NCBI GenBank assembly: GCA_041676265.1
Contig: JBAYSE010000010.1
Span: 1 to 22,820, forward strand
DNA from: DUOJ01 sp041676265
GTDB taxonomy: Bacteria; Spirochaetota; Spirochaetia; Sphaerochaetales; Sphaerochaetaceae
Reading direction: 5' to 3'
Length of the DNA: 22,820 nucleotides
The notes under the pieces were generated by a model that was given only the letters and a program-made list of their open reading frames with translations, did no database searches and was not told where the DNA came from. The translations under genes and the position numbers were made by a program. Below, piece after piece: positions 6,935-15,248 of this stretch (its first letter is position 1; each line of letters begins with the position of its first letter).

Positions 6935-7375
6935 ATGGCAAATGACACTAATATTGTTGTGCTCATCGGCCGTCTCACCCGAGATAGCGAATTGAAGTAT
7001 ACCCAGAGTGGAACGGCAGTTAGCCGTTTTTCCGTGGCTGTTAACCGTATGAAGAGGTCGGGGGATCAGCGCGAGGAAGAGGTTAGTTTTTTCGATATCG
7101 TTGTATGGGGCAAAATAGCCGAAGTACTCTCTCCATACTTAACCAAAGGTAAACAGGTTAGTATTGAAGGGGAGCTGAGGCAGAGTAGATGGGAACAAGA
7201 TGGACAGAGTCGTAGTCGTGTTGAGGTGGTCGCCCGCAACCTCCAATTACTGGGAGGAGGCCCCACCGGCGAGGTTAATACCTCTTATAATCGAGAGAGA
7301 GATAACTCTCCTAAGTCGTCCCCCGTCCAAGATTTCCCTGGACCGGAACAATTTGATGACGACATCCCATTTTAA
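6935..7375 (+). CDS. ssb: Single-stranded DNA-binding protein
   Basis: Encodes 146 residues. SSB coats single-stranded DNA during replication and repair. The OB fold covers about residues 1-108, with VVLIGRLTRDSELKYTQSG at the start, FFDIVVWGKIAEVLSPYLTKG in the middle and SRVEVVARNLQLLGG closing it. A short flexible linker leads to the acidic tip DDDIPF that recruits partner proteins. GGGAG precedes the ATG by 7 bases. The position between rpsF and rpsR is the classical bacterial arrangement. Confidence 0.97.
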   Translation: MANDTNIVVLIGRLTRDSELKYTQSGTAVSRFSVAVNRMKRSGDQREEEVSFFDIVVWGKIAEVLSPYLTKGKQVSIEGELRQSRWEQDGQSRSRVEVVARNLQLLGGGPTGEVNTSYNRERDNSPKSSPVQDFPGPEQFDDDIPF

Positions 7376-7394
7376 TTTTTAACAGGAGTAAATT

Positions 7395-7694
7395 ATGCGC
7401 GAAGATAAAGATAAGAACTTTGAGGACTCCAACAACTCAAGAGATGGTTACTCTCGTGACCGTCGTGGTGGAGCCAGTCGTAGAGGTCCATACCGGAGAA
7501 AGGTTTGTAAGTTTTGTACTCAGAACGTAGTAGCTGATTACAAAAACCCCGACTTTTTAAGGCGCTATGTGACCGAGAGGGGCAAGATCCTTCCCAGTCG
7601 AATAACCGGCACTTGTGCCAAGCATCAGAGGGCCTTGACTACAGAAATCAAGCGGGCGCGGGTTTTGGCTTATCTCCCATTTGATCGTAAATAG
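7395..7694 (+). CDS. rpsR: 30S ribosomal protein bS18, zinc-type with basic/acidic N-terminal extension
   Basis: Encodes 99 residues, about 20-25 more than typical bS18. The extra part is an N-terminal stretch rich in Asp, Ser, Arg and Gly (residues 1-30). The core begins at RRKVCKFCTQN and contains YKNPDFLRRYVTERGKILPSR and TGTCAKHQRALTTEIKRARVLAYLP. CKFC together with CAKH suggests an intact metal-binding C/C/C/H set, the C+ form of S18. AGGAG precedes the ATG by 7 bases. It partners bS6, encoded two genes upstream, and the pair may regulate the cluster. Confidence 0.97.
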   Translation: MREDKDKNFEDSNNSRDGYSRDRRGGASRRGPYRRKVCKFCTQNVVADYKNPDFLRRYVTERGKILPSRITGTCAKHQRALTTEIKRARVLAYLPFDRK

Positions 7695-7702
7695 GGGCCT
7701 CT

Positions 7703-8641
7703 ATGGAACAGCAAACTGTGACGATGATCAAAGCGGGGGCTATGGCCACCATTTTAGCACTAATTCTCTATAAAATGGCAGTATCTTCCCCTCTCTTTAT
7801 CTTACCGTTGCTGTTCTTTGCACCCAGATTTAAACCAAATGGCTGGGCAATTGTGCCGGTCGGTTTAACCCTCGTTATTCTAGTAGCCTACAGCTTGTAC
7901 GGGAGTAGCGAATTGCTACGCACCTCTTCAGCTTTAGGGGCATTATTGGTGGGACTCTATTTCCCCCTCTCCTCCTTAATTGGGGCCGGCACGTGGATCT
8001 TATTTCCCGACAAAAGGCTGTTGACCAGACTCCTCTTGTCCTCAATATTTGCCACACTCGCTGGGTTTGCCTTGGTCTACTGGTTTAGTCTAGGGGGGCC
8101 GGTTGCCTCTGGGACAGCACAGTTCTACCAAAAGTTGGTGGCTAGTGTAACGGCTAACATCTTGCCCATGGGGCTCAGTAGTGAAGCTCTGTTTTTAACA
8201 GTGGTAGCTATAGTGAAGCGGGCCTTTCTCCCCCTTTTTATGGGGCAGTTTGGCTTCTGTGCCCTAGTGAGTACCCTGTTAATCTACCGTGACGATAGCT
8301 CTTTTCAAGAGCGGATGAGTCGTTGGCAATTGCCCCAAAACTTTGTCTGGATTTTCCTAGGGTCCTGGACAATTGTCCTTTTCACCCTCTTGGTTAAAAT
8401 CCCTATTTTGGAAATATTTGGGTGGAACGTTGCTTTAGCAACTACTTTACTTTACATGGTGCAAGGCGTCAGCATTGTTGCCATGTTTATCCGGAGGAAG
8501 ACCCCCAGAGTCACTGCGACTAGGGTGTTCGCCCTCTCTTTTCTCTTGGCCTTTGTGCCAGGGGTTAACTTGGTCGTATGGCTTGCTCTCCCCCTCTTGG
8601 GAGTTGTTGAGACATGGATCGCTTTTAGAAAGACAAGCTAA
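7703..8641 (+). CDS. Multi-pass membrane protein, YybS/DUF2232-like
   Basis: Encodes 312 very hydrophobic residues with about eight membrane segments, spread over 10-40, 50-70, 75-100, 110-130, 155-200, 210-235, 240-255 and 270-300. There is no signal peptide and no catalytic motif. The C-terminal part (RWQLPQNFVWIFLGSWTIVL, then LLYMVQGVSIVAMFIRR, then a closing VETWIAFRK) resembles the DUF2232 family. YybS, the Bacillus member, is also encoded beside rplI, so position and sequence agree. Function is unknown; members are sometimes likened to small-molecule transporter subunits, but nothing here shows that. It sits 8 bases after rpsR and 13 before rplI, with AGGGG before the ATG, so it is surely part of this operon. 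Confidence 0.7.
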   Translation: MEQQTVTMIKAGAMATILALILYKMAVSSPLFILPLLFFAPRFKPNGWAIVPVGLTLVILVAYSLYGSSELLRTSSALGALLVGLYFPLSSLIGAGTWILFPDKRLLTRLLLSSIFATLAGFALVYWFSLGGPVASGTAQFYQKLVASVTANILPMGLSSEALFLTVVAIVKRAFLPLFMGQFGFCALVSTLLIYRDDSSFQERMSRWQLPQNFVWIFLGSWTIVLFTLLVKIPILEIFGWNVALATTLLYMVQGVSIVAMFIRRKTPRVTATRVFALSFLLAFVPGVNLVVWLALPLLGVVETWIAFRKTS

Positions 8642-8654
8642 GGAGACACTTTTT

Positions 8655-9227
8655 ATGAAACTAATATTGAATCAAGATATCCACAACCTCGGAGAAGAGG
8701 GGGATGTCGTTGTTGTTAAGCGCGGTTATGGACGGAACTACCTGCTCCCCTTAGGACTGGCAGTCCCCTTCAACAAAGAAAACCAAGCACTCTTTGCCAG
8801 TCGGGCCGAAATCATAGAAAAGCGCAAAGAGGAGAAGCGCCAAGCAGCTGCTTCCCTAAAAGAGCGTATTGATACTATGACAATCACCTTAACAGTTTCA
8901 GCCGGGGACTCTGGTAAACTTTTTGGCTCAGTCACCAATAGTATGGTGCAAGAGGCTTTGGCTAAAGAGGGGATTGAAGTTGAGAGGAAAAGGATTGAAG
9001 TTCCCTCCCATGCCATTAAGATGGTAGGTGAATATAAAATCGTTGTGCGCCTCTATGAGGGGGAAAATGCAGAGCTTACCCTTGATGTGGTCAGCGAAGC
9101 AATTTTAAAGCAGAGGCAAGCAGAAGCGGCAGCTAAAGCAAAAGCTGAAGAAGAGCAAGCTAAAAAAGAAAAAGCCGAGGAAGTGAAACCTGAAGAGGTT
9201 GCCGAGATTGTAGAAGTAGAACAGTAG
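8655..9227 (+). CDS. rplI: 50S ribosomal protein bL9 with charged C-terminal tail
   Basis: Encodes 190 residues against about 150 for the usual protein. bL9 binds 23S rRNA at the base of the L1 stalk. The N-terminal domain has the signature MKLILNQDIHNLGEEGDVVV followed by KRGYGRNYLLPLGLAVP. A central helix and the C-terminal domain follow (GKLFGSVTNSMVQEALAKEG, then PSHAIKMVGEYKIVVRLYEG). Residues from about 150 onward form an Ala/Lys/Glu-rich tail (AEEEQAKKEKAEEVKPEEV). AAGGAG at 8640-8645, overlapping the stop of the preceding gene, fixes the ATG at 8655. The frame is open further upstream inside the membrane-protein gene, but that is not coding. Confidence 0.97.
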   Translation: MKLILNQDIHNLGEEGDVVVVKRGYGRNYLLPLGLAVPFNKENQALFASRAEIIEKRKEEKRQAAASLKERIDTMTITLTVSAGDSGKLFGSVTNSMVQEALAKEGIEVERKRIEVPSHAIKMVGEYKIVVRLYEGENAELTLDVVSEAILKQRQAEAAAKAKAEEEQAKKEKAEEVKPEEVAEIVEVEQ

Positions 9228-9236
9228 GGGTTGAAG

Positions 9237-10625
9237 ATGGTATCATCCGGACGGATTCCACCTAATAACGAAAGTGCTGAAAGGGCGGTTTTAGGCGCTA
9301 TTTTAATGAGCCCAAACGCCCTCAGTGAAGTTATGGAGGTCCTCCGTAAAGATGATTTTTACAAACCGAACCACCAGGCACTCTTTGAGGCTATCCTCTC
9401 CTTCCATCAGGAAAATAGCTCTCAGGCTATTGACTTAATAACTATCACGGAGCATTTAAAGGCCAAAAACCTCCTCAGTATCTGTGGAGGGATGGCCTAT
9501 ATCGCCTCGCTAACCAGTGATGTGCCTACCACGGCTAATGCCGTCTATTACGCCAAGATAGTACGCTCTCACGCAATGCGCCGAGCCCTCTTAGAGCTCA
9601 GTGGAAAGATGCGGGAAGATGTATTCGATGAGAGCCAAGACATTGCCTTCCTAATGGATGAAAATGAGCGCTTAATGAGCGATCTGCAGGCCTCCAGCGG
9701 AACGTTTACCGACCGTTATGTGGAAAGCTCGGCCTTGGTAACTAAAACTGTCGATCGCCTTATGAGGAGAGCTGAGCACGGGAATACCGATGGCGTTAAA
9801 TCGGGGTTTCATCAACTTGATGAAATGACCGGAGGTTTTCAACCCTCGGAGTTTATTGTCATAGGGGCTCGCCCATCAGTAGGGAAAACAGCTTTTGCCA
9901 TCTCAATGGCCATCAACATTGCCATTCATAGCAAAATACCGGTAGGGTTTTTCTCCGCAGAAATGACCAGTATGGCTATAATGGAGCGGATATTAGCCGC
10001 TGAAGCTAAAGTCGACTCTAAACGGATCCGTAATGCAATTCTCCGCTCTCAAGATACGGTCAGTATCGTTGATGCCGCTAGCCGTATCTATGAGGGGAAA
10101 CTCTTCATCCAAGACACCCCCAACATAAAACTCCTCGACCTGAGGAGCCAGGCTCGGCGCATGAAGAGGGAGAAAGATATTAAGATCCTTTTTATCGACT
10201 ATATTGGTTTGATTAACCCGGAGGCCAACCCTAATGTCCCGCGGCATGAACAGGTCGCCGAAATCTCGCGTTCACTGAAAGCCCTCTCAAGGGAACTACA
10301 AATCCCCATAGTAGCCCTCTCGCAGGTCTCCCGAGACGCGGAAGGGAAAGAGCCCAACCTGGCTAATTTACGTGACTCAGGCTCAGTTGAGCAAGATGCC
10401 GATGTTGTGATTCTGCTTCACCGTGACCGCTTAGCCGATTTAACCGACCACAGTGCCAAACGGGAAGTTCAGGAGACCTCTCCTATTTTAGTGGAAGGCT
10501 TTCCCGCTCAGGAGACCAAGGTCATTTTGGCTAAACAGAGAAACGGGGAGACGGGGATAATCACAATGGGGTTCCAGAATCAGTTGGTCCGCTTCGTTGA
10601 GCTAGAGCGACACCTAACCTCCTAA
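9237..10625 (+). CDS. dnaB: Replicative DNA helicase DnaB
   Basis: Encodes 462 residues. DnaB is the hexameric helicase that unwinds DNA at the replication fork. The N-terminal primase-interacting domain has PPNNESAERAVLGAILM and GMAYIASLTSDVPTTANAVYYA. The RecA-like domain has Walker A GARPSVGKTAFA near residue 209, Walker B ILFIDYIGLI near 315, and LRDSGSVEQDADVVILLHRD with the arginine-finger region towards the end. There is no intein. The ATG at 9237 is preferred: AGGGG at 9226-9230 is 6 bases away, whereas TTG 9231 abuts it. It follows rplI by 9 bases and ends 12 bases inside the convergent rseP gene. Confidence 0.97.
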   Translation: MVSSGRIPPNNESAERAVLGAILMSPNALSEVMEVLRKDDFYKPNHQALFEAILSFHQENSSQAIDLITITEHLKAKNLLSICGGMAYIASLTSDVPTTANAVYYAKIVRSHAMRRALLELSGKMREDVFDESQDIAFLMDENERLMSDLQASSGTFTDRYVESSALVTKTVDRLMRRAEHGNTDGVKSGFHQLDEMTGGFQPSEFIVIGARPSVGKTAFAISMAINIAIHSKIPVGFFSAEMTSMAIMERILAAEAKVDSKRIRNAILRSQDTVSIVDAASRIYEGKLFIQDTPNIKLLDLRSQARRMKREKDIKILFIDYIGLINPEANPNVPRHEQVAEISRSLKALSRELQIPIVALSQVSRDAEGKEPNLANLRDSGSVEQDADVVILLHRDRLADLTDHSAKREVQETSPILVEGFPAQETKVILAKQRNGETGIITMGFQNQLVRFVELERHLTS

Positions 10626-11981
10626 AAGAAAGCGCAAATCGCCTAAGATTACAAAGAACATCAAGAGGGCTAGGATTATGAAGCCGACGGCTTGGCTTCG
10701 CATGTAGAAGCGCAAGGGGAGACTTTTACCCCTTAGCAACTCCACTAGATTTAAGATAATCGCCCCTCCGTCAAGACCCGGTAATGGCAGGAGGTTGGCC
10801 ACTGCTAAAGAGGCGCTTATCAAAGCCAAAAGGTGGATAAGGGCGCTTAAGCCCCCTTGGCGACTCTCTCCAATTAAAAAAGAGATTCTTAAGGGGCCCC
10901 CCACAACCTCATCAAATTTAAAAGCTCCACGCAACATCTTGGGAAAAAGGAGCACCGTCTCTTTAAGGACAAAGAGCTCCTCTTCCAAAGCTTTAAGAAA
11001 GCTCTTAAAGAGGGGTGAACCAGGACGTTTTATTAAATTTCTTTGGAGGGAGAACCCTAGTTTAATATTCCCCCCTTCATCAATTAAAGGAGAGTAGCGG
11101 ATAGTCTTGACATCTTTGTCCTGTTTTTGGACGGTCAGCTCAATTAAAGAGGGTTTAGTGTGCAATATGGCCACAAGGTCCAAGGCATTCTCCACAGAAA
11201 GACCTTGGGCGGCAATGATAGTATCGCCTACCTCCAGTGCGTTAACGGCCTCTGTGGAGAGTGGGTCGACAAAGCCAACTACATTGGAGAGGTAGGAGCT
11301 TATTCCAAAGAGAGTGCGCTTTTCGGTAGCATCCCAATACCCTGGTGTGGTAACCGTGAGCTCATTCCCCTCTCTCAAGAGGGTAAACTCAACATCAGCT
11401 CCCTTTTTCTTAGAGGACAACTCAGTGTGGATAGCGTAAAAATCGGCGGTTGTCACCCCATCTATCTTTAGAATAATATCGCCGGTTAGAATGCCCCCTT
11501 CTTGGGCAGCATTAGGCTCTCCTCCCGTTAAATTAAAAACGGTAGGGTAGTCGGCAGTAACCACTATTTTGTTAGGGTCGGCATAGCTGAGCGCCGGGAG
11601 GCTGAAAAAGAGGGTAAAAAAGAGAAATGCCAAGATAATATTAAAGAGAGGGCCTGCAAGATAGGTTAAGATCCTTTTCCAAGGGGGGGCGGCAAAAAGG
11701 GAGCCCGGGTGGGTCCCTTTCAAATATTTGTCCCCTCTGTCGAGGGCCTCTTTGAGCTCTTCACTCCCTTTAAGACGACAGTACCCCCCTAAAGGGAATA
11801 AGTTCAGCCGGATTTCAGTCTCCTTGTGGTGCCACTTTTTCAAAGCCTTACCGAAACCAATGGCGAAGACCTCTACCTCTATCTTAGTTAGACGTGCCAT
11901 CACAAAGTGACCCGCTTCATGGACACTAATCATAAAGGCGAGGGCAAGAAGGCCGATTAGAAAGGAGAGGAGGCCACTCAT
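10614..11981 (-). CDS. rseP: Site-2 zinc metalloprotease RseP
   Basis: Encodes 455 residues. It is an intramembrane protease of the S2P family that in other bacteria cleaves anti-sigma factors and signal-peptide remnants. The zinc motif HEAGH is at residues 21-25 in the first membrane helix. The third ligand motif lies in NLLPLPGLDGG near 396-406. Between them is a further membrane segment around 105-135, then PDZ-type regions (GGILTGDIILKIDGVTTADF near 160-180 and a second one after about 225). The protein ends with further hydrophobic helices. It is last in the rpsB-to-rseP run. Its ATG overlaps the dxr stop as ATGA, and its end overlaps dnaB. Confidence 0.95.
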   Translation of the reverse strand: MSGLLSFLIGLLALAFMISVHEAGHFVMARLTKIEVEVFAIGFGKALKKWHHKETEIRLNLFPLGGYCRLKGSEELKEALDRGDKYLKGTHPGSLFAAPPWKRILTYLAGPLFNIILAFLFFTLFFSLPALSYADPNKIVVTADYPTVFNLTGGEPNAAQEGGILTGDIILKIDGVTTADFYAIHTELSSKKKGADVEFTLLREGNELTVTTPGYWDATEKRTLFGISSYLSNVVGFVDPLSTEAVNALEVGDTIIAAQGLSVENALDLVAILHTKPSLIELTVQKQDKDVKTIRYSPLIDEGGNIKLGFSLQRNLIKRPGSPLFKSFLKALEEELFVLKETVLLFPKMLRGAFKFDEVVGGPLRISFLIGESRQGGLSALIHLLALISASLAVANLLPLPGLDGGAIILNLVELLRGKSLPLRFYMRSQAVGFIILALLMFFVILGDLRFLLGG

Positions 11982-13075
11982 CGCTTAAACTTCTCCTTTA
12001 TGGTGTACGCCATCTCTCTGGAGCGCGCATCGATTTCTATAACCTCGTCCAGCGAGTTATAAGAATGAGGCCATTGTGCTTGGAGCGTCTCTTCTACCAA
12101 ACGACTGATGTCTAAAAAGGCAATTTCTTGCTTTAAAAAGGCCTCTACCGCCACTTCGTTAGCGCTGTTATAGACAATCGGGTAGCCTCCTTTGATTTGG
12201 CTACACGCATACCCCATTTTTAGCATGGGGAATCTTTCTAGGTCGACAGCTGAGAAAGAGAGTTCTAAGTGGCTGAAGTCGAGTGGTTTAACACTAGCGA
12301 CCTCTTTCCCCCCTGAAAGGGCCATTAAAATCGGTAGGCTCATATCAGGAGTGCTCATTTGCCCATAAATAGCGCCACTGACGTGTCTGACCATGGCATG
12401 CACAATACTTTGGGGATGAATCACAACCTCAATTTGTTCTCTATCCATGGAGAAGAGATAAGCGGCTTCAATTACCTCTAACCCCTTGTTGGCTAAAGTA
12501 GCGCTATCGATGGTTATCTTAGCGCCCATCTGCCAAATGGGGTGTTTAAGAGCCATCTCTGGGGTAATGCCAGACATCATCTGTAGTGTGTAATCTCGAA
12601 AAGGGCCCCCCGAGGCGGTTAGGATGAGCGAAGCAATCTCTTCTTTGGCAAAAGGTGCCAAAAGGAGGCTCAAAGCTGAGTGTTCACTGTCGACAGGGAT
12701 GATCTTCTCTTTTGCAAGGAGGTCGCCGGCCATTACTACGCTCTCTTTATTAGCCAGGGCCAGGCGCTTACCACTTTTAAGGGTGGCAAAGGTTGCCCTT
12801 AGGCCAGCAGAACCGGCAATGGCGTTCAGCACAATGGCATCCTCTGTCTCTTCTATGATTTTTAAGAGCTCTGCAGGACCACCGGGTTTTGAGGTCAAAC
12901 AAAGGGTGGCATTGGGCCAAAAACTCTTAATCCTGTCTAAAGTTGCGCTTGAGGTATGGGTACTGGCACCAATAATCTCATAAGCTTCCCGTCGCTCAAT
13001 CAAGGCGTTTAGGGCCGTTGAGCCAACACTGCCGGCAGCGCCTAACAGAATAACTTTAATCTTTGCGTGTGCCAC
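11978..13075 (-). CDS. dxr: 1-deoxy-D-xylulose 5-phosphate reductoisomerase
   Basis: Encodes 365 residues. It is the NADPH-dependent first committed enzyme of the MEP isoprenoid pathway, feeding the undecaprenyl synthase gene two places upstream. The nucleotide-binding GAAGSVGSTAL is near residue 12. Then come LANKES, PVDSEHSA (metal site), TASGGPFRDY, HPIWQMGAKITIDSATLANK and HPQSIVHAMVRH. It is about 30 residues shorter than E. coli Dxr, mainly in loops of the N-terminal half, with all catalytic motifs kept. The start is a GTG (13073-13075) preceded by AGAGG 8 bases away. It lies 13 bases after cdsA and overlaps rseP by 4 bases. Confidence 0.96.
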   Translation of the reverse strand: MAHAKIKVILLGAAGSVGSTALNALIERREAYEIIGASTHTSSATLDRIKSFWPNATLCLTSKPGGPAELLKIIEETEDAIVLNAIAGSAGLRATFATLKSGKRLALANKESVVMAGDLLAKEKIIPVDSEHSALSLLLAPFAKEEIASLILTASGGPFRDYTLQMMSGITPEMALKHPIWQMGAKITIDSATLANKGLEVIEAAYLFSMDREQIEVVIHPQSIVHAMVRHVSGAIYGQMSTPDMSLPILMALSGGKEVASVKPLDFSHLELSFSAVDLERFPMLKMGYACSQIKGGYPIVYNSANEVAVEAFLKQEIAFLDISRLVEETLQAQWPHSYNSLDEVIEIDARSREMAYTIKEKFKR

Positions 13076-13088
13076 TTTAAAAACCTCT

Positions 13089-13931
13089 TTATTGCGTCAG
13101 ATAGAGGAGGTAGAAATAGAAGAAAGGGACACTAGCCAAAAGGGAATCGATGGAGTCTAAGATACCTCCCCGTCCTAGGATAATAGTGCCGGAATCTTTA
13201 ACACGGGCACCCCGTTTAAAGACCGACTCGATTAAATCTCCCAAATTACCGCTAATACTCACAATAAAGCCCATCAATAGGGCTTGTGGTGGCGTAAAAA
13301 TAGCCTTTAAAGGCTCCATTAGCTGTGTCCACAGAAGGCTAATGGCCAATGTTACCACTAAGCCGCCTACATAACCAACGATACTTTTGTTGGGACTAAC
13401 AGCCAAGATGTTGCGACTACGCCGGCCAAAGAGCATCCCAAAGATGTAAGCAAAGGTGTCGTTGCCAAAGACAAGGAGGAAAATCATGAGTAAAAGGAGA
13501 GTCGCCTCCTTAAAGAACAAAAGGCGAATAATGAAGGTGCTTAAGATGCCGGGGTAGAAAAAGAGGAGGGCGCTACGACTAATGCGGTCGATTGTCATTG
13601 CAAAATCGGTTTTAGAGCCCACGAAGACCTCTTTACTGAGACCGTAGAGTAAGATAATTGCAAAGGCGAGAAGGGTAAGCGGTATCCTTGGGCAATAGGC
13701 GAGCTCAACATACTGTAAGATGGGGAAGATAACTGCGACCCAAGCATGCACAATCGGGGACTCCCCTTCAATAAAAATCATCTGCCGCATCTCATAGGAG
13801 CCCACCAGTGTAGCCAATACGGTCAAAATGGCAAAACCCAAATGGTAATGGTGGGGGAGAAAGTAAATCAGACAAAAGAGGAGGGGAATAGCTGTGATGG
13901 TTAAAATAAACCTCTTAGCAAAACTACTCAT
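13089..13931 (-). CDS. cdsA: Phosphatidate cytidylyltransferase
   Basis: Encodes 280 residues with about eight membrane helices. It makes CDP-diacylglycerol from phosphatidate and CTP at the cytoplasmic membrane. The characteristic C-terminal region is present: FGRRSRNILAVSPNKSIVGY near 165, then SGNLGDLIESVFKRGARVKD and LGRGGILDSIDS. The usual pattern is GHGGxxDRxD; here it reads GRGGILDSID, so the His is Arg and the Arg is Ser. I associate this variant with spirochaetes, and the metal-binding Asp residues are kept. It overlaps uppS by 4 bases (ATGA) and is followed by dxr. Confidence 0.95.
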   Translation of the reverse strand: MSSFAKRFILTITAIPLLFCLIYFLPHHYHLGFAILTVLATLVGSYEMRQMIFIEGESPIVHAWVAVIFPILQYVELAYCPRIPLTLLAFAIILLYGLSKEVFVGSKTDFAMTIDRISRSALLFFYPGILSTFIIRLLFFKEATLLLLMIFLLVFGNDTFAYIFGMLFGRRSRNILAVSPNKSIVGYVGGLVVTLAISLLWTQLMEPLKAIFTPPQALLMGFIVSISGNLGDLIESVFKRGARVKDSGTIILGRGGILDSIDSLLASVPFFYFYLLYLTQ

Positions 13932-14647
13932 GTTACCCCTCCAAATTGGCGGTTTCTGTGACTATAATCGGTTAGAGCCTGTTTAAACAGTTTACCATCC
14001 CAATCGGGCCAAAGGGTATCATAAAAAGCGAGTTCGGCATACGCCGAATCCCAGAGCATAAAGTTGCTCAGACGCTTTTGCCCGCCGGCCCTAATGATTA
14101 GATCAACAGGGGGGATAAAAGCGAGATCGATGTTTTCCCTTATGGCTTGGGCATCGATAGGCTCTTGTCCTTTCCGGTTTTTTAACCAGGCATTAACCGA
14201 GCGAACAATTTCATCATGTCCGCCATGGTTAACGGCTAACACCACTGTAATATTCTTAAAGTTGCCGGTTGCCTTAACGGTCGCTTCAAGAGCTTCTCGC
14301 GCACCATTTGTAGCCTTTTGGTAATCGCCGCGCACTAATACCCGTGCTCCAATGCGCCTCAGAAAATCAATTTCACTAAACAGGCGACTGGCGATCAAAT
14401 CCATTAAATAAGAGACTTCTTGGGGTGGTCGGCGCCAATTCTCGGTTGAAAAAACGTAGAAAGTGAGGTAGGGGATACCTAAAGAGGCCGCCTCAGATGT
14501 AACCCTTTTAGCGGCCTTGATCCCCTCGTAGTGGCCGGCCTTACGCTCCAGAGAGCGCATCGTGGCCCAGCGACCATTACCATCCATGATTATCCCCACA
14601 TGGTCGGGGTAGAGGTGCGAAGCTTTATCAAAGACGATATTTTCCAA
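13928..14647 (-). CDS. uppS: Undecaprenyl diphosphate synthase (cis-prenyltransferase)
   Basis: Encodes 239 residues, normal for the family. It condenses isopentenyl diphosphate onto farnesyl diphosphate to make the C55 lipid carrier for cell-wall synthesis. HVGIIMDGNGRWA holds the catalytic Asp22. GHYEGIKAAKR, TFYVFSTENWRRP and the C-terminal RAGGQKRLSNFMLWDSAYAE with FYDTLWPDW complete the signature. It begins 2 bases after the frr stop and overlaps cdsA by 4 bases, so all three are translated together. Confidence 0.97.
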   Translation of the reverse strand: MENIVFDKASHLYPDHVGIIMDGNGRWATMRSLERKAGHYEGIKAAKRVTSEAASLGIPYLTFYVFSTENWRRPPQEVSYLMDLIASRLFSEIDFLRRIGARVLVRGDYQKATNGAREALEATVKATGNFKNITVVLAVNHGGHDEIVRSVNAWLKNRKGQEPIDAQAIRENIDLAFIPPVDLIIRAGGQKRLSNFMLWDSAYAELAFYDTLWPDWDGKLFKQALTDYSHRNRQFGGVT

Positions 14648-14649
14648 CT

Positions 14650-15204
14650 CTATATTTCCAATATCTCTTTCTCTTTGGAATCGGCCATTGCATTGATCTC
14701 ATTAACGTAGGTATCGGTCAGTTTCTGAATCTTGCCTTCCATATCTTTTTGCTGATCTTCCGAGATATCGCCACTTTTCTCGAGTTTTTTAATCTCATCA
14801 ATCGCTTCACGGCGTATATTGCGAATAGCAATACGGCTCTGTTCAGCAATATTCTTAGCATTACGGGCCAACTCTTTGCGGCGTTCTTCTGTTAATGGGG
14901 GGAAGTTAATCCTGAGTAGTTTCCCATCGTTGTTCGGATTGAGTGAAAGTTCACTTTTGAGAATTGCCTTTTCAATGGGCCCCAAGAGGCTCTTATCCCA
15001 AGGCTGAATAACGACGAGGCGAGCTTCCGGAACCGATATGCTGGCAACCTGAGAGAGGGGAGTCTCTTGGTTATAATACTCGACTTTAATTTTGTCAAAA
15101 AGGGCAGCCGTGGCTCGACCGGTCCTCAACAGATTAAACTCCTGCTGCAAGGCATTGACACTCTTCTTCATTTTGCTTTCACATGTTTCCAATACAGTTT
15201 GCAT
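14650..15204 (-). CDS. frr: Ribosome recycling factor
   Basis: Encodes 184 residues, the usual length. RRF with EF-G splits ribosomes after termination. Core segments are SVNALQQEFNLLRTGRATAALFDKI cut into family blocks, YYNQETPLSQVASISVPEAR, VIQPWDKSLLGPIEKAI and FPPLTEERRKELAR. An upstream in-frame ATG at 15217-15219 would add five residues, but those codons are themselves the Shine-Dalgarno (GAGGAGGAG), so the ATG at 15202-15204 is the start. It follows tsf after 44 bases that contain a perfect hairpin. pyrH, which often sits at this point in other phyla, is absent. Confidence 0.96.
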   Translation of the reverse strand: MQTVLETCESKMKKSVNALQQEFNLLRTGRATAALFDKIKVEYYNQETPLSQVASISVPEARLVVIQPWDKSLLGPIEKAILKSELSLNPNNDGKLLRINFPPLTEERRKELARNAKNIAEQSRIAIRNIRREAIDEIKKLEKSGDISEDQQKDMEGKIQKLTDTYVNEINAMADSKEKEILEI

Positions 15205-15219
15205 AACTCTCCTCCTCAA

Positions 15220-15241
15220 ATGAGCGCCCTCAGGCGCTCAT
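15220..15241 (-). other. Perfect hairpin between tsf and frr
   Basis: ATGAGCGCC / GGCGCTCAT form a 9-bp perfect stem with a 4-base loop, starting 7 bases after the tsf stop and ending 3-4 bases before the frr Shine-Dalgarno. On the transcribed (minus) strand it is followed by TTTGAGG, too few T residues for a good terminator. It may be a weak attenuator, an RNA-processing site or a translation spacer. Confidence 0.6.
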
Positions 15242-15248
15242 CATTTAC

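Noticed and set aside
8475..8654. Upstream extension of the rplI frame by 60 codons
   Set aside because: It lies inside the membrane-protein gene in another frame; the family N-terminus MKLILNQDIHNLG and AAGGAG place the start at 8655.
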